Positions 8,563 through 17,246 of a DNA stretch of 64,000 nucleotides are shown here, in pieces. Where the stretch lies: positions 1 to 64,000 of the forward strand of contig JAFQZQ010000002.1 in assembly GCA_017405845.1 (NCBI GenBank), given 5' to 3'. The translations under genes were made by a program, and so were the position numbers. The notes under the pieces are model-generated. The model searched no databases, was not told where the DNA came from, and saw only the letters and a program-made list of their open reading frames with translations. The DNA comes from Mogibacterium sp. (GTDB taxonomy: Bacteria; Bacillota; Clostridia; Peptostreptococcales; Anaerovoracaceae). Every line of letters starts with the position of its first letter. The first letter of the stretch is position 1.

Positions 8563-9383
8563 AGCTTCTCAACTACATAGAGCGCAAATCGCCTGTACAC
8601 AGCCTCAACGGCGCATCCAAGCTGTTCTGCCTGCTGATGTGGATCTGCTCCACGATGATTACTTTCAATACGCCATTTTTACTGGGGGCAACCATTCTCG
8701 GAGCGGTGGCATTCAAACTGTCACGACTCAAGCTCTCAGAGCAGAAGGGCCTGCTGTACTTCCTGCTATGCTTTATGCTCCTCAACGCAATACTGATCTA
8801 CATATTCAACCCTGAGCGAGGGGTAGAGCTTTACGGTACCAGAAATCTGATCGTACAGATTTGGGGAAGATTCACTATAACCAAGGAACAGCTGCTCTAC
8901 CAGTTCAATGTAATACTCAAATACCTGTCGACCATACCGATAATTCTGGTGTTCATTGGTTCTACTCAGCCGAGCGAACTGGCTGCGTCTATGAACAAAA
9001 TAGGCATACCGTATGGCTTCAGTTATTCATTCGCTCTTGCGCTGCGATACATCCCGGATACAGTTGCGTCCTTCATAGATATCTCAAGATGCCAGCAGGC
9101 AAGAGGAATAGAGATGAGCAACAAAGAGAGTCTCGGCAAACGCATAAAAGCTGCAGCCCTCCTGGTGCTTCCACTTATTCTGGGAAGCGTGGAGAAGATA
9201 GAAGTGATAACCAACGCGATGGAGCTGCGTAAATTCGGAACGCAGAAGAGGAGAACCTGGATAATGTCCAGGCCGTTCAAAACCGGGGATTATCTGACTA
9301 TCGCCATAGGAATAGGAATGATGGCTTTCGTTATAACCTACAACGTGATCAACGGAAGCCGCTTCTGGAACCCATTCACATAA
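8559..9383 (+). CDS. ECF transporter transmembrane (T) component, CbiQ family
   Basis: A 274-residue membrane protein coupling the ATPase to the S component. The two coupling-helix motifs of the family are visible: CQQARGIEM near residue 180 and MELRKFG near residue 222. About five membrane segments precede and follow. Start ATG overlaps the ATPase stop, so the module is translated together. With the S component this is either a dedicated (group I) transporter or, if other orphan S components exist in the genome, a shared one. Confidence 0.9.
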   Translation: MKLLNYIERKSPVHSLNGASKLFCLLMWICSTMITFNTPFLLGATILGAVAFKLSRLKLSEQKGLLYFLLCFMLLNAILIYIFNPERGVELYGTRNLIVQIWGRFTITKEQLLYQFNVILKYLSTIPIILVFIGSTQPSELAASMNKIGIPYGFSYSFALALRYIPDTVASFIDISRCQQARGIEMSNKESLGKRIKAAALLVLPLILGSVEKIEVITNAMELRKFGTQKRRTWIMSRPFKTGDYLTIAIGIGMMAFVITYNVINGSRFWNPFT

Positions 9384-9402
9384 ACAACAGGAGGTCCATG
9401 AA

Positions 9403-10281
9403 ATGAAACCAACTGTAGTTCTTCAGACGGATTTCGGCAACGGAGGCGGAGGCGTGATGGCCGGTGTCATCAGGTCTGTCGATCCTGAAGTTCCGGTCTA
9501 TGATTTCGACCACTTTATAGAAGCTTTCAACACGATTGCTGCTTCGGCGAGTCTCAGCGGCGCTGTGCCTTACTGGCCTTCCGGAACAGTGTTCGTTTCC
9601 GTAGTTGATCCTGGAGTCGGAACTGAGAGAAGATCGTGCGTTGCAAAGCTCAACAACGGGAGTTATATAGTTACTCCCGACAACGGCACACTCACTATGC
9701 TCAAAGACATGATAACGGAGGTGCGCCGGATAGATGAGAGTATAAACAGACTGCCGGGCAGTGAAAACTGCTATATATACCACGGCCGCGACGTCTATTC
9801 ATATACTGCCGCAAGGCTCGCATCGGGTGTGATAAGTTATGAGGAAGTAGGGCCTGAATACCCGGTATCTGAGATCGTGACACATACTCTCACTAATGTG
9901 GAAACCGTAGTGCGCAAAGGATATGCGCACGCCGGATTCTACGATATGGAGAAGGCATTCGGCTGCCTCAGGGTGAACATAACGACAAAGGATTTCCAGG
10001 ATATCGGTGGGTTCCGTTATGGTGACAGGATCCATCTTGTCATAAGCGACGGGCATAAACCTATCTATGACGGGATATGCTATTATGACAAAACATTCGG
10101 CCTTGCTCCTAAAGGGGAGGCATTCGTATGCGGAGATATACAGGCGGGAGAAGGGCAGACACTTAGATTCAATCTGAACCACGACAACTTCTTTGACAAA
10201 TACGCACCTGAACTCAACAATGGGCTGAATGAGGCTAAGGATTATTCATTTACCGCTACACCATGGAAAGATGACGAGTAA
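9403..10281 (+). CDS. SAM hydroxide adenosyltransferase (DUF62, chlorinase/fluorinase fold)
   Basis: A 292-residue protein of the family that splits S-adenosylmethionine with water to adenosine and methionine and also includes fluorinase and chlorinase. LQTDFGNGGGGVMAG at the N terminus and VVDPGVGTERR follow the family. The hydrolase triad Asp, Arg, His is seen at D69, R76 and H127 (YHGRD), which argues for the hydrolytic rather than the halogenating class. The N-terminal substrate domain is followed by a C-terminal beta domain. It is 20 bases downstream of the ECF T gene with AGGAGG before ATG 9403, a neighbourhood repeatedly seen for this family; the physiological reason is not established. 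Confidence 0.88.
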   Translation: MKPTVVLQTDFGNGGGGVMAGVIRSVDPEVPVYDFDHFIEAFNTIAASASLSGAVPYWPSGTVFVSVVDPGVGTERRSCVAKLNNGSYIVTPDNGTLTMLKDMITEVRRIDESINRLPGSENCYIYHGRDVYSYTAARLASGVISYEEVGPEYPVSEIVTHTLTNVETVVRKGYAHAGFYDMEKAFGCLRVNITTKDFQDIGGFRYGDRIHLVISDGHKPIYDGICYYDKTFGLAPKGEAFVCGDIQAGEGQTLRFNLNHDNFFDKYAPELNNGLNEAKDYSFTATPWKDDE

Positions 10282-10287
10282 ATAATT

Positions 10288-11187
10288 ATGGAAAAAGGAA
10301 ATGCGGGGACAGGGAAAAGTTTATCGGCATTCGAAGCAGGCATGTTGATAGTGCTGCAGTCACTGGTATACGGCTTTGGTGACCCGATATCCAAGATTGC
10401 GTTCGAGATAGTACCGGTTTATTCCATGATGACTGTGCGCTATACGATCGCATTCATATTTTGCGCTGCAGTATTCAGAAAAAGGATAGTGCACACGGTA
10501 AAAAGTGTGCCTGTGAAGGCATGGCTCATACCGGGTCTGTGTATTGCTCTGAGCTATGTGCTGAACAACATCGGGTTGAACATGACAGAAGCAACTTCAG
10601 TAGCATTCCTCAGATCGCTCGCTGTAGTCATGACTCCTGCGCTGGCATTCATTGCTTACGGAAAGAGATACAGGTGGCAGCATATCGCGGCACAGATACT
10701 GGTGCTGCCCGGCATGTACCTGCTGTGTGTAAGAGGCGGGCTGTCGGGATTCGGCGTCGGAGAGATACTGGCTCTTCTTGCAGCCGCTCTGGTAGCGGCT
10801 ACGCTGGTGTTCACCGGCAGATTTCTGGATCAGGTCGATCCTGTCTCTATGACTGCGCTTCAGGCAGGATGCTCTGCAGTGATAGCATTTGCGGGAAGTC
10901 TGCTTGTGGAGGGCGGAGTCCACGCCGGATCGGCAACCCCGAAAGCATGGCTCATAATTCTGTATCTGGCTATACTGTGTACATTCCTCGGATACCTGCT
11001 GCAGAACCTCGCGCTCACGAGGATAAGCGACAGGGAGGTAGCACTGCTTCAGAGTCTCTGTCCGGTAATGACCGCAGTATTCTCGTTCATACTTCTCGGT
11101 GAAAAACTGTCCGCAGCCGGCATCGCCGGAGCGGTGATCATAATAGTCTGCATTTCGGCATCAGCTCTGATAAAGGACGAAGGGTAA
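10288..11187 (+). CDS. EamA/DMT family transporter
   Basis: A 299-residue protein with ten predicted membrane helices formed by two EamA repeats (the second starts near GVGEILALLAAALVAAT). Characteristic features are the GFGDPISK and late ALLQSLCPVMTAVFSFILLGEKL segments. Members export or import amino acids, nucleotide precursors or other metabolites; the substrate here is unknown. It starts six bases after the SAM hydroxide adenosyltransferase stop and precedes the dehydratase pair, so it could move a product or precursor of either. No strong ribosome site is visible, suggesting translational coupling. Confidence 0.85.
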   Translation: MEKGNAGTGKSLSAFEAGMLIVLQSLVYGFGDPISKIAFEIVPVYSMMTVRYTIAFIFCAAVFRKRIVHTVKSVPVKAWLIPGLCIALSYVLNNIGLNMTEATSVAFLRSLAVVMTPALAFIAYGKRYRWQHIAAQILVLPGMYLLCVRGGLSGFGVGEILALLAAALVAATLVFTGRFLDQVDPVSMTALQAGCSAVIAFAGSLLVEGGVHAGSATPKAWLIILYLAILCTFLGYLLQNLALTRISDREVALLQSLCPVMTAVFSFILLGEKLSAAGIAGAVIIIVCISASALIKDEG

Positions 11188-11195
11188 ATGATACT

Positions 11196-12392
11196 ATGAA
11201 AGATCTAAAGAACATTCACCTATATGAAGACCTCCTTGAGCAGACAGCGAATGAGCTGGTATTGCAGGAGAAGGAAGCAGGAGGAGTCGCAGTAGGGTAC
11301 ACCTGCTATTATGTGCCCGAAGTTCTCCTTAACTGCGGAAAAGCTTTTTCCGTACGTCTGCGCGCGCCTAACACGGGTTCGCTCGACATCAGTCAGTATT
11401 ACATGTCGAGCTTTATCTGCGGTTATACGCGCGCTCTTTTTGAACGGGCATTTGAAGGAGGCATGAACTATCTTGACTTCTACGCAAGCTCTGACACATG
11501 CCAGCAGATGGTGAGAGTAGTGGAGAACATCCGCGACCTCGAGCTCATCAATAACCCGCGTTTCGGATGGGGCATAATAGATGCACCGCTCAAGATCAGC
11601 CCTCACGGCAACAGGCTTTACACTGAACAAATCAGGGAGCATATACTGAGACCTCTTTCAGAGAAATACGGTGTGGATATCTCCGATGAAGCCATCCGGG
11701 CAGCTGTAAAAGAACATAACGAGATGTGCGCCGTATTTGAGGAGATATCAGAACTCAGAAAAGAAGATAACCCGAGGATTACCCCAAGGGAATTTCATAT
11801 ATTGTCACTCATAAGCTATGCCAGTCCGACATCGCGCATACTTCCTTATCTCCGGGAGACGCTTGAGGACCTCCGTACAAGGGAAGCTGATGCAGAGAAC
11901 CGCTGGAGAGCGCGTGTCGTGGTTGTCGGCAGCGAGCTGGATGATTACGGATTCTCCGAGATAATGGAGAATGCACGCTGCTACGTTGCAGCCGACAGAT
12001 ACTGCTTTGGCTCCATGCCCGGACGTCAGCAGATACCGCTGACTGAAGACGAGCCTGCACTTGATCAGGTCTGCCGTTTCTATCTGGAATCGAATCAGTG
12101 CCCGCGTTTTATGTCACAGGAAAAGATAATGCAGCGTCGCGACACCATACGAGATCTTGTCCGCGAATACAAAGCAGACGGCATAGTTATAGAACAGGCC
12201 AAATTCTGTGACTTCTGGGGCTATGAACGTACGCTCAACACCCAGGTGCTGCAGGAAGAATACAGGATTCCGACTCTCGGGATCGACCGTGAGTATGTAG
12301 TGAGAGGCTCCGGTCAGCTTGCTACACGCATGCAGGCCTTTGTTGAGAGCCTTGAGATAAAGAAGCTTCAGAAAGGAGGCGGCACTAAATGA
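11196..12392 (+). CDS. 2-hydroxyacyl-CoA dehydratase family subunit (HgdB/BcrB-like) A
   Basis: A 398-residue protein of the 2-hydroxyacyl-CoA dehydratase / benzoyl-CoA reductase D-component family, whose members bind a [4Fe-4S] cluster and use one-electron chemistry. Features of the family are VGYTCYYVPEVLL near the N terminus (cluster cysteine region), SSDTCQQMVR, VVVVGSELDDYGF in the second Rossmann-like domain and DGIVIEQAKFCDFWGYE near residues 330-346. It overlaps the next subunit by four bases, so the two should form a heterodimer. No ATP-dependent activator (ASKHA type) is encoded nearby, which is unusual. The true substrate is unknown. Confidence 0.78.
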   Translation: MKDLKNIHLYEDLLEQTANELVLQEKEAGGVAVGYTCYYVPEVLLNCGKAFSVRLRAPNTGSLDISQYYMSSFICGYTRALFERAFEGGMNYLDFYASSDTCQQMVRVVENIRDLELINNPRFGWGIIDAPLKISPHGNRLYTEQIREHILRPLSEKYGVDISDEAIRAAVKEHNEMCAVFEEISELRKEDNPRITPREFHILSLISYASPTSRILPYLRETLEDLRTREADAENRWRARVVVVGSELDDYGFSEIMENARCYVAADRYCFGSMPGRQQIPLTEDEPALDQVCRFYLESNQCPRFMSQEKIMQRRDTIRDLVREYKADGIVIEQAKFCDFWGYERTLNTQVLQEEYRIPTLGIDREYVVRGSGQLATRMQAFVESLEIKKLQKGGGTK

Positions 12393-13933
12393 AAAAGAAA
12401 AAAGGTGCAGCTGATAATCTGAAAAACAAGACTGCGATCCAGAAGCACCGGGAGTGGCGTGGCGGACTCGATACTGCCTACGACTATATGCAATGGTGCC
12501 GACTCTGGGGAATACTCATAAAATGGGCAGCTTCACATCCGGTGCAGAATGTCAGGGCGGTGTTCAGATACCGCTGGATGTTCTCATACCTGACAGTACC
12601 GTCATTCTTTGACAGGCTCTGCGAAGGGCAGAGAGGTGCGGGACTCAGGGGAGCAAGGAACAACCTGAATTACCTTGCCAGCGATGTCACGAAAACACTG
12701 ACCACCATATTCAGTGCCGATATGCACTTGCATCCGGACAGCAAAAAAGCGGAAGAGCTGAATAAAAGGATAATCTGTGTTGATGAGCTTCTGCCAAACC
12801 TGCTCGGAAAGGGTTTTCCGGACTGCAAGATGATACTCTTCCAGGAATACCCGATGTACCTGCCATCGCTGATCAATCAGCACAGCCCGGTTCACTATAT
12901 AGAACAATCTGAGCTTTACGGGCTCCCGGCAGATGTCTGTCCGCTTCCGTCATTCGAGGCAGGTCTTGCCATAGAGGACGATTTTCCGAAGATCGGCTGC
13001 TGCATGCTCACATCCAACATGCCATGCGACGGCAGCATCATGACTACGATGCTCCAGGAACGTCGCATAGGCCTGCCATCGCAGGTGCTGAATGTACCGC
13101 TCCGCTGGAAGGAGGACGAAGTGCAGGATTACGCAGTCGAGGAGATCAGGTCTGCCATAGCATTTCTCGAGGAACATACCGGACAAAAGTTCGACTGGGA
13201 TGCCTTCAAAGAGGGATGTGAGATCTGGAACAGACAGAACGAGTGCAAGTTTGAAAAATGGGATATGAACCGTACGGACATACCGCCTCATACCGGCTCA
13301 TCAGCATGGCTCTATCGTATATTTGAACATCAGGCTGTCGCCGGTGAACCACGGGCGCTCAGGAATGACCTGAAGGTCAACAGAATACTGCGAAAACAGG
13401 TTGCTGCCGGCAAGTGCCCAAAGACAATACGCCACCGTGCTGTACTGTGGAATACCCCTTGCAACAACTACGCAAATTTCAACAACTGGCTGCTGAACTG
13501 CTGGGGCATTGAGTCAGTCTGTGAGATGATCGACATACACGGCACGGATCTTATTGATACAGGCAGTCACGAAAGCATGCTGCGCGGTCTTGCGGATCAC
13601 TATCAGACGTCAACCATGCGTGCCCATACGAAGGGAGGCAGCGAGGTCATGCTGGACAGCCTCTGGGAGAAGTACGAAGAGTACAACGCTGACATGATAA
13701 TCATGTTCGACCAGATATCCTGCAAGGGTGTTGGAGCCATAAACGGACTCTTTGAAGAAGGCGCTATGAAGCGCGGAATACCGATGGTCCGCGTGAGGCA
13801 GGATCTGATGGATCCTACATCGATCACACGGCGCGAGATGCGGAACGACGTGAACATATTTATGCAGAGCGTTATGAAAGAGGAACCTGTTGACGCCTCA
13901 CTTGTGGAGTTCGATGATGATGAAAGCTGGTAG
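12389..13933 (+). CDS. 2-hydroxyacyl-CoA dehydratase family subunit (HgdA/BcrC-like) B
   Basis: A 514-residue partner of the preceding protein. Family-type cysteine motifs occur at GCCMLTSNMPCDGS (about residues 208-221), NTPCNNYANF and QISCKGVGAINGLF, and MIIMFDQ marks the last Rossmann-like half. It is longer than typical dehydratase subunits of about 380-480 residues, with an N-terminal extension containing a WRGGLDTAYDYM segment and RYRWMFSYL. Start ATG overlaps the previous stop and AAAGGAGG precedes it. The pair plus the following 51-residue membrane protein may be an assembly; reaction not identified. Confidence 0.75.
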   Translation: MKKKKGAADNLKNKTAIQKHREWRGGLDTAYDYMQWCRLWGILIKWAASHPVQNVRAVFRYRWMFSYLTVPSFFDRLCEGQRGAGLRGARNNLNYLASDVTKTLTTIFSADMHLHPDSKKAEELNKRIICVDELLPNLLGKGFPDCKMILFQEYPMYLPSLINQHSPVHYIEQSELYGLPADVCPLPSFEAGLAIEDDFPKIGCCMLTSNMPCDGSIMTTMLQERRIGLPSQVLNVPLRWKEDEVQDYAVEEIRSAIAFLEEHTGQKFDWDAFKEGCEIWNRQNECKFEKWDMNRTDIPPHTGSSAWLYRIFEHQAVAGEPRALRNDLKVNRILRKQVAAGKCPKTIRHRAVLWNTPCNNYANFNNWLLNCWGIESVCEMIDIHGTDLIDTGSHESMLRGLADHYQTSTMRAHTKGGSEVMLDSLWEKYEEYNADMIIMFDQISCKGVGAINGLFEEGAMKRGIPMVRVRQDLMDPTSITRREMRNDVNIFMQSVMKEEPVDASLVEFDDDESW

Positions 13934-13944
13934 GGAGGATCACA

Positions 13945-14100
13945 ATGAAAGCGATTAAAATATTAATTACTATCATGCTGGCGTTTCTTGCAGTCACTGT
14001 GCCAATCTATTGGTTCAATCTCGACACCAAACTCGTTAAACTGATTGAAAAACCAATGATGAAGCGCTACGACTCGATGCCGCGGGATAACAGATTATAG
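13945..14100 (+). CDS. Small single-pass membrane protein, 51 residues
   Basis: ATG 13945 follows GGGAGG by a good distance, and the frame ends with TAG 14098-14100 just before a terminator. The sequence is a basic start (MKAIK), one hydrophobic helix of about 20 residues ending near PIYWF, then a charged tail with KLVKLIEKP and YDSMPRDNRL. It is the last gene of the operon with the dehydratase-like pair. I do not recognise a family. It may anchor or regulate the upstream enzyme or transporter; that is a guess from position. Confidence 0.6.
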   Translation: MKAIKILITIMLAFLAVTVPIYWFNLDTKLVKLIEKPMMKRYDSMPRDNRL

Positions 14101-14115
14101 AGTCGAAAACAGAGC

Positions 14116-14152
14116 CGGAGCGGAAACCTAAAATAATCGCTCCGTTTTTTTT
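14116..14152 (+). terminator. Intrinsic terminator of the ECF-dehydratase operon
   Basis: CGGAGCG (14116-14122) pairs with CGCTCCG (14138-14144) and is followed by eight T residues. Confidence 0.88.
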
Positions 14153-14154
14153 AT

Positions 14155-14186
14155 TTGTCAACTGAATACTGTGTATGTTGTATAAT
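14155..14186 (+). promoter_or_regulatory. Possible promoter of the ene-reductase operon
   Basis: A perfect TATAAT (14181-14186) lies 36 bases before the first gene. The best -35 candidate, TTGTCA at 14155-14160, is 20 bases away, longer than ideal, so an activator may be needed or the -35 is elsewhere. Confidence 0.4.
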
Positions 14187-14227
14187 TAAAACGACAATTG
14201 AACAATATTCATCAGGAGGAAAAACCT

Positions 14228-17200
14228 ATGTATGACATGCTTTTTTCACCTATGGATATTGGGACTGTGAGAATAAAAAACAGGATAGTCATGACAGCCG
14301 CGGAGTTCAGTCTTGGCGAACCGAGCGGCAAAGTGACACCGAGACTCTCGGATTACTACGAAGAAAGGGCAAAAGGGGGAGTTGGCCTTATCATTCCGGG
14401 TATCTGCAGAGTCAATGACATGGCCGGAGCTGCAACGTATACCCAGCTTGCCATGAGCCATGATTATCACATCGAGCCTATGCGTGAGATGGTGCGGAAG
14501 CTCCACAGCCACGGGGCGAAACTGGCCATACAATTGCATCACGCGGGAAGACAGGGCCTGGCGAGTTCCATAAACTCGCTGCCGATGGTGATCCCTGTTG
14601 CTGAGCGTGTACCTAAGTTCATGGACCTCATGTACAAGTGTACACCGGTGCTTTTGAACATGGAGGAGAAGGGCATCTGTTTCTCAGTGCAGGCGCCTTC
14701 AGACGGACCGCTGGCACCGCACGGGGCTGCGCGCATGCATGCAATGAGTAAAAAAGAGATCCATAAGCTTCAACAGGATTTCATTGATGCAGCGGAAAGA
14801 TGTAAAAGAGCGGGAGTCGACATAGTAGAGCTCCACGGAGCGCACGGATATCTGATCCAGCAGTTCCTGTCACCTTACACCAATCACAGAAAGGACGAAT
14901 ACGGCGGCAGCTTCGAAAACCGGATGAGGTTCCTGGAGGAAATAGTCAAAGGTATCAAGGCGCGCTGCGGAAAGGATTATCCTCTGATGGTGCGTCTCAC
15001 GGTCGATGAGATGATGGAGAGGATCGGAAGACCGGGAGAGGGCTATGGGCTCGAGACCGGAAAGAAGATCGCCAAAAGACTTGAAGAACTCGGCGTGGAT
15101 GCCATCAATGTGTCCAGCGCCAATTATGATACATACAACTGCTGGCTCGAACCTACGACTTACGAGCCGGGCTGGCGCAAGCATCTTGCGAAGGCGATAA
15201 AGGAGACTGTAAACATCCCTATCGTCGCTGCCAATGTGATCAGGACTCCTGAGCAGGCTGAGAAGCAGCTTGAGGAGGGATATCAGGACTTTGTGGCATC
15301 GGCCAGAACCTTCATCTGCGATCCGCACTGGCCTGAGAAGGCTCAGTCCGGACATCCTGAAGACATCCAGAGATGCATAGGCTGCCTAAACTGTATCAGG
15401 TCGTTCATGACGAATGCAGGAGCGGGCAAGCCAGGCGAATGTGCACTCAATATGAGCATCGCCAATGAAAGATTCTATTACGACATGCCGAAGGACGGCA
15501 GGGGCCGTCTTGTGATAGTCATCGGAGCAGGCCCTGCAGGCCTCACAGCCGCGAAAACAATGGCTATGAGGGGATTTGCCGTTGAGCTATATGAAAAGGC
15601 TGAGAAAGCCGGAGGACAGGTCATAGCGGCATCGTCGGGCAACCACAAGGAGAGGCTGTACTGGGCGGTCGAAGACCTCATGACAGCAGCGAAGAAGGAA
15701 GGCGCGAAAGTCTTCCTCGGAAAGGAGCTGACTGCTGAAGAAATAAAAGATAAAAAACCGTATGCGGTTATCTGCGCAACGGGCGGAACTCCACTAAGAC
15801 CGCGCTCGATACCGGGCATCGACAGGGAGAATGTCATTGCCGCGCCTGACCTGCTGCTTGGAAAAGCTTCGATAAAAAACAGTAGAGTCGCAGTCATCGG
15901 ATCCGGAATGACAGGTCTTGAGACAACAGAATTCCTGAACGAGAACGGCAACAATGTCACTGTTGTGGAGATGGCTGACGATATTGCTCCGGGAGCATGG
16001 TTCCAGCTGATCGACGATGAGATGGAGCGGATCAGGCCATACGGTACTGTTTTCATGACAAAGACAAAACTCTGCTCCATAGAAGACGGCGGAGTGTTCG
16101 TTGAGGACAGGGAGAGCGGAAAACAGCAGAAGCTGGATGAAGATTATGTGGTGCTTGCCATGGGGGTCAGGCCTCAGACAGCTCTTGCGGATAAATTGAA
16201 AGAACTTGGCGTAAATAATGTTTATTGCGTGGGAGATGCCGAAAAGAGCGGCACTATAGCGCATGCATGCCATAGCGCATACGATACTGTAATGAATATA
16301 GGAAAGGGGAAAGAAGGGACCGGAGTCAAAGCTGAAAAAACTGGGGATGCCAGAGTTAAGGAGGCGGCGGCAATGGGCGGTATAAGCAAGGTAACAGAAC
16401 TCGTATATAAAAAGAAGCTTGATGAGATCAGGGGTAAAAACATACTGATCACCGGAGCTTCCAGCGGAATCGGTAAGGAGGTGCTCGACAGACTGGCAGA
16501 GCCTTCAAAAAACAATATGGTGCTTGCTACGAGCAGAACAATAGAAAAGCTGAAAGGCTATGGAAACAACGTTACGCTGTTCAACAGCGATGTAAGCACA
16601 CAGGAAGGCGTTGACAAGCTGTTTGAGAAGGCTGAGTCAATATTCCGCAAGATCGATATCGTCATAGCAAATGCCGGAGCACCTTATTACGAGAAGTTCG
16701 ATTATGTTGACTGGGACCGCATCCAGCATATCTTCAACCTCAATACCATTTCACCAATATACACATACACCAAATATCTGGAGCACCTGAACGGCAGGGA
16801 AGGACACATCGTGTTTACCATTTCCGCCATGGGAGAGATGGCTATACCGGGATATGCTCTTTATACAGCGACAAAGTTCGCCATGAAGGGATTCCAGGAA
16901 GAGATCAGGCTTGAGGCACCGAAGAACATCAAGGTGACCGCGGTATATCCGGTATCGACAGCGACAAATTTCTTCAATGTCGGCGGAAACGGCATAGATG
17001 TAGGACGTCCGTTCCCGGTGCAGAAAGCGGAACTCGTCGCTGAACGCATGATAGAGGGTATCGAGAAGACGAAAAAGCATGTATATCCGTGCCGCATATG
17101 GAAACCGTCCAAGCTACTGATGTCGGTGGTTCCGCAGGTAAAAAGTGTCTACTGGGGCATTGAAAAAAACAGACTGAAACGTTTCCTAAAAAAGAAAGCA

Positions 17201-17233
17201 GAACTCGAGAATAAGATTGCAGACAAACTCTAG
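14228..17233 (+). CDS. Fusion of old-yellow-enzyme-type ene reductase (FMN/4Fe-4S/FAD) with a short-chain dehydrogenase
   Basis: A 1,001-residue protein. Residues about 1-360 form an FMN barrel of the 2,4-dienoyl-CoA reductase/BaiCD type (VELHGAHGYLIQQFLSP); about 382-400 holds the [4Fe-4S] cysteines (CIGCLNC ... C); GAGPAG near 432 and GSGMTG near 556 mark the FAD and NAD(P)H folds. From about 735 a complete SDR follows: TGASSGIG, NAGAP and catalytic YTATK. The reductase half ends with a normal linker (about 690-730). No internal stop or weak spot suggests an assembly artefact. ATG 14228 is chosen because AGGAGG precedes it. Likely reduces a conjugated C=C and an adjacent carbonyl of one substrate; that coupling is inference. 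First gene of a seven-gene operon. Confidence 0.88.
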   Translation: MYDMLFSPMDIGTVRIKNRIVMTAAEFSLGEPSGKVTPRLSDYYEERAKGGVGLIIPGICRVNDMAGAATYTQLAMSHDYHIEPMREMVRKLHSHGAKLAIQLHHAGRQGLASSINSLPMVIPVAERVPKFMDLMYKCTPVLLNMEEKGICFSVQAPSDGPLAPHGAARMHAMSKKEIHKLQQDFIDAAERCKRAGVDIVELHGAHGYLIQQFLSPYTNHRKDEYGGSFENRMRFLEEIVKGIKARCGKDYPLMVRLTVDEMMERIGRPGEGYGLETGKKIAKRLEELGVDAINVSSANYDTYNCWLEPTTYEPGWRKHLAKAIKETVNIPIVAANVIRTPEQAEKQLEEGYQDFVASARTFICDPHWPEKAQSGHPEDIQRCIGCLNCIRSFMTNAGAGKPGECALNMSIANERFYYDMPKDGRGRLVIVIGAGPAGLTAAKTMAMRGFAVELYEKAEKAGGQVIAASSGNHKERLYWAVEDLMTAAKKEGAKVFLGKELTAEEIKDKKPYAVICATGGTPLRPRSIPGIDRENVIAAPDLLLGKASIKNSRVAVIGSGMTGLETTEFLNENGNNVTVVEMADDIAPGAWFQLIDDEMERIRPYGTVFMTKTKLCSIEDGGVFVEDRESGKQQKLDEDYVVLAMGVRPQTALADKLKELGVNNVYCVGDAEKSGTIAHACHSAYDTVMNIGKGKEGTGVKAEKTGDARVKEAAAMGGISKVTELVYKKKLDEIRGKNILITGASSGIGKEVLDRLAEPSKNNMVLATSRTIEKLKGYGNNVTLFNSDVSTQEGVDKLFEKAESIFRKIDIVIANAGAPYYEKFDYVDWDRIQHIFNLNTISPIYTYTKYLEHLNGREGHIVFTISAMGEMAIPGYALYTATKFAMKGFQEEIRLEAPKNIKVTAVYPVSTATNFFNVGGNGIDVGRPFPVQKAELVAERMIEGIEKTKKHVYPCRIWKPSKLLMSVVPQVKSVYWGIEKNRLKRFLKKKAELENKIADKL

Positions 17234-17246
17234 AAAGGAGACTGAC

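Noticed and set aside
9403..10281. Halogenase (fluorinase or chlorinase) activity
   Set aside because: The Asp-Arg-His set of the hydrolytic DUF62 class is intact (D69, R76, H127), so hydrolysis of SAM is the expected reaction.
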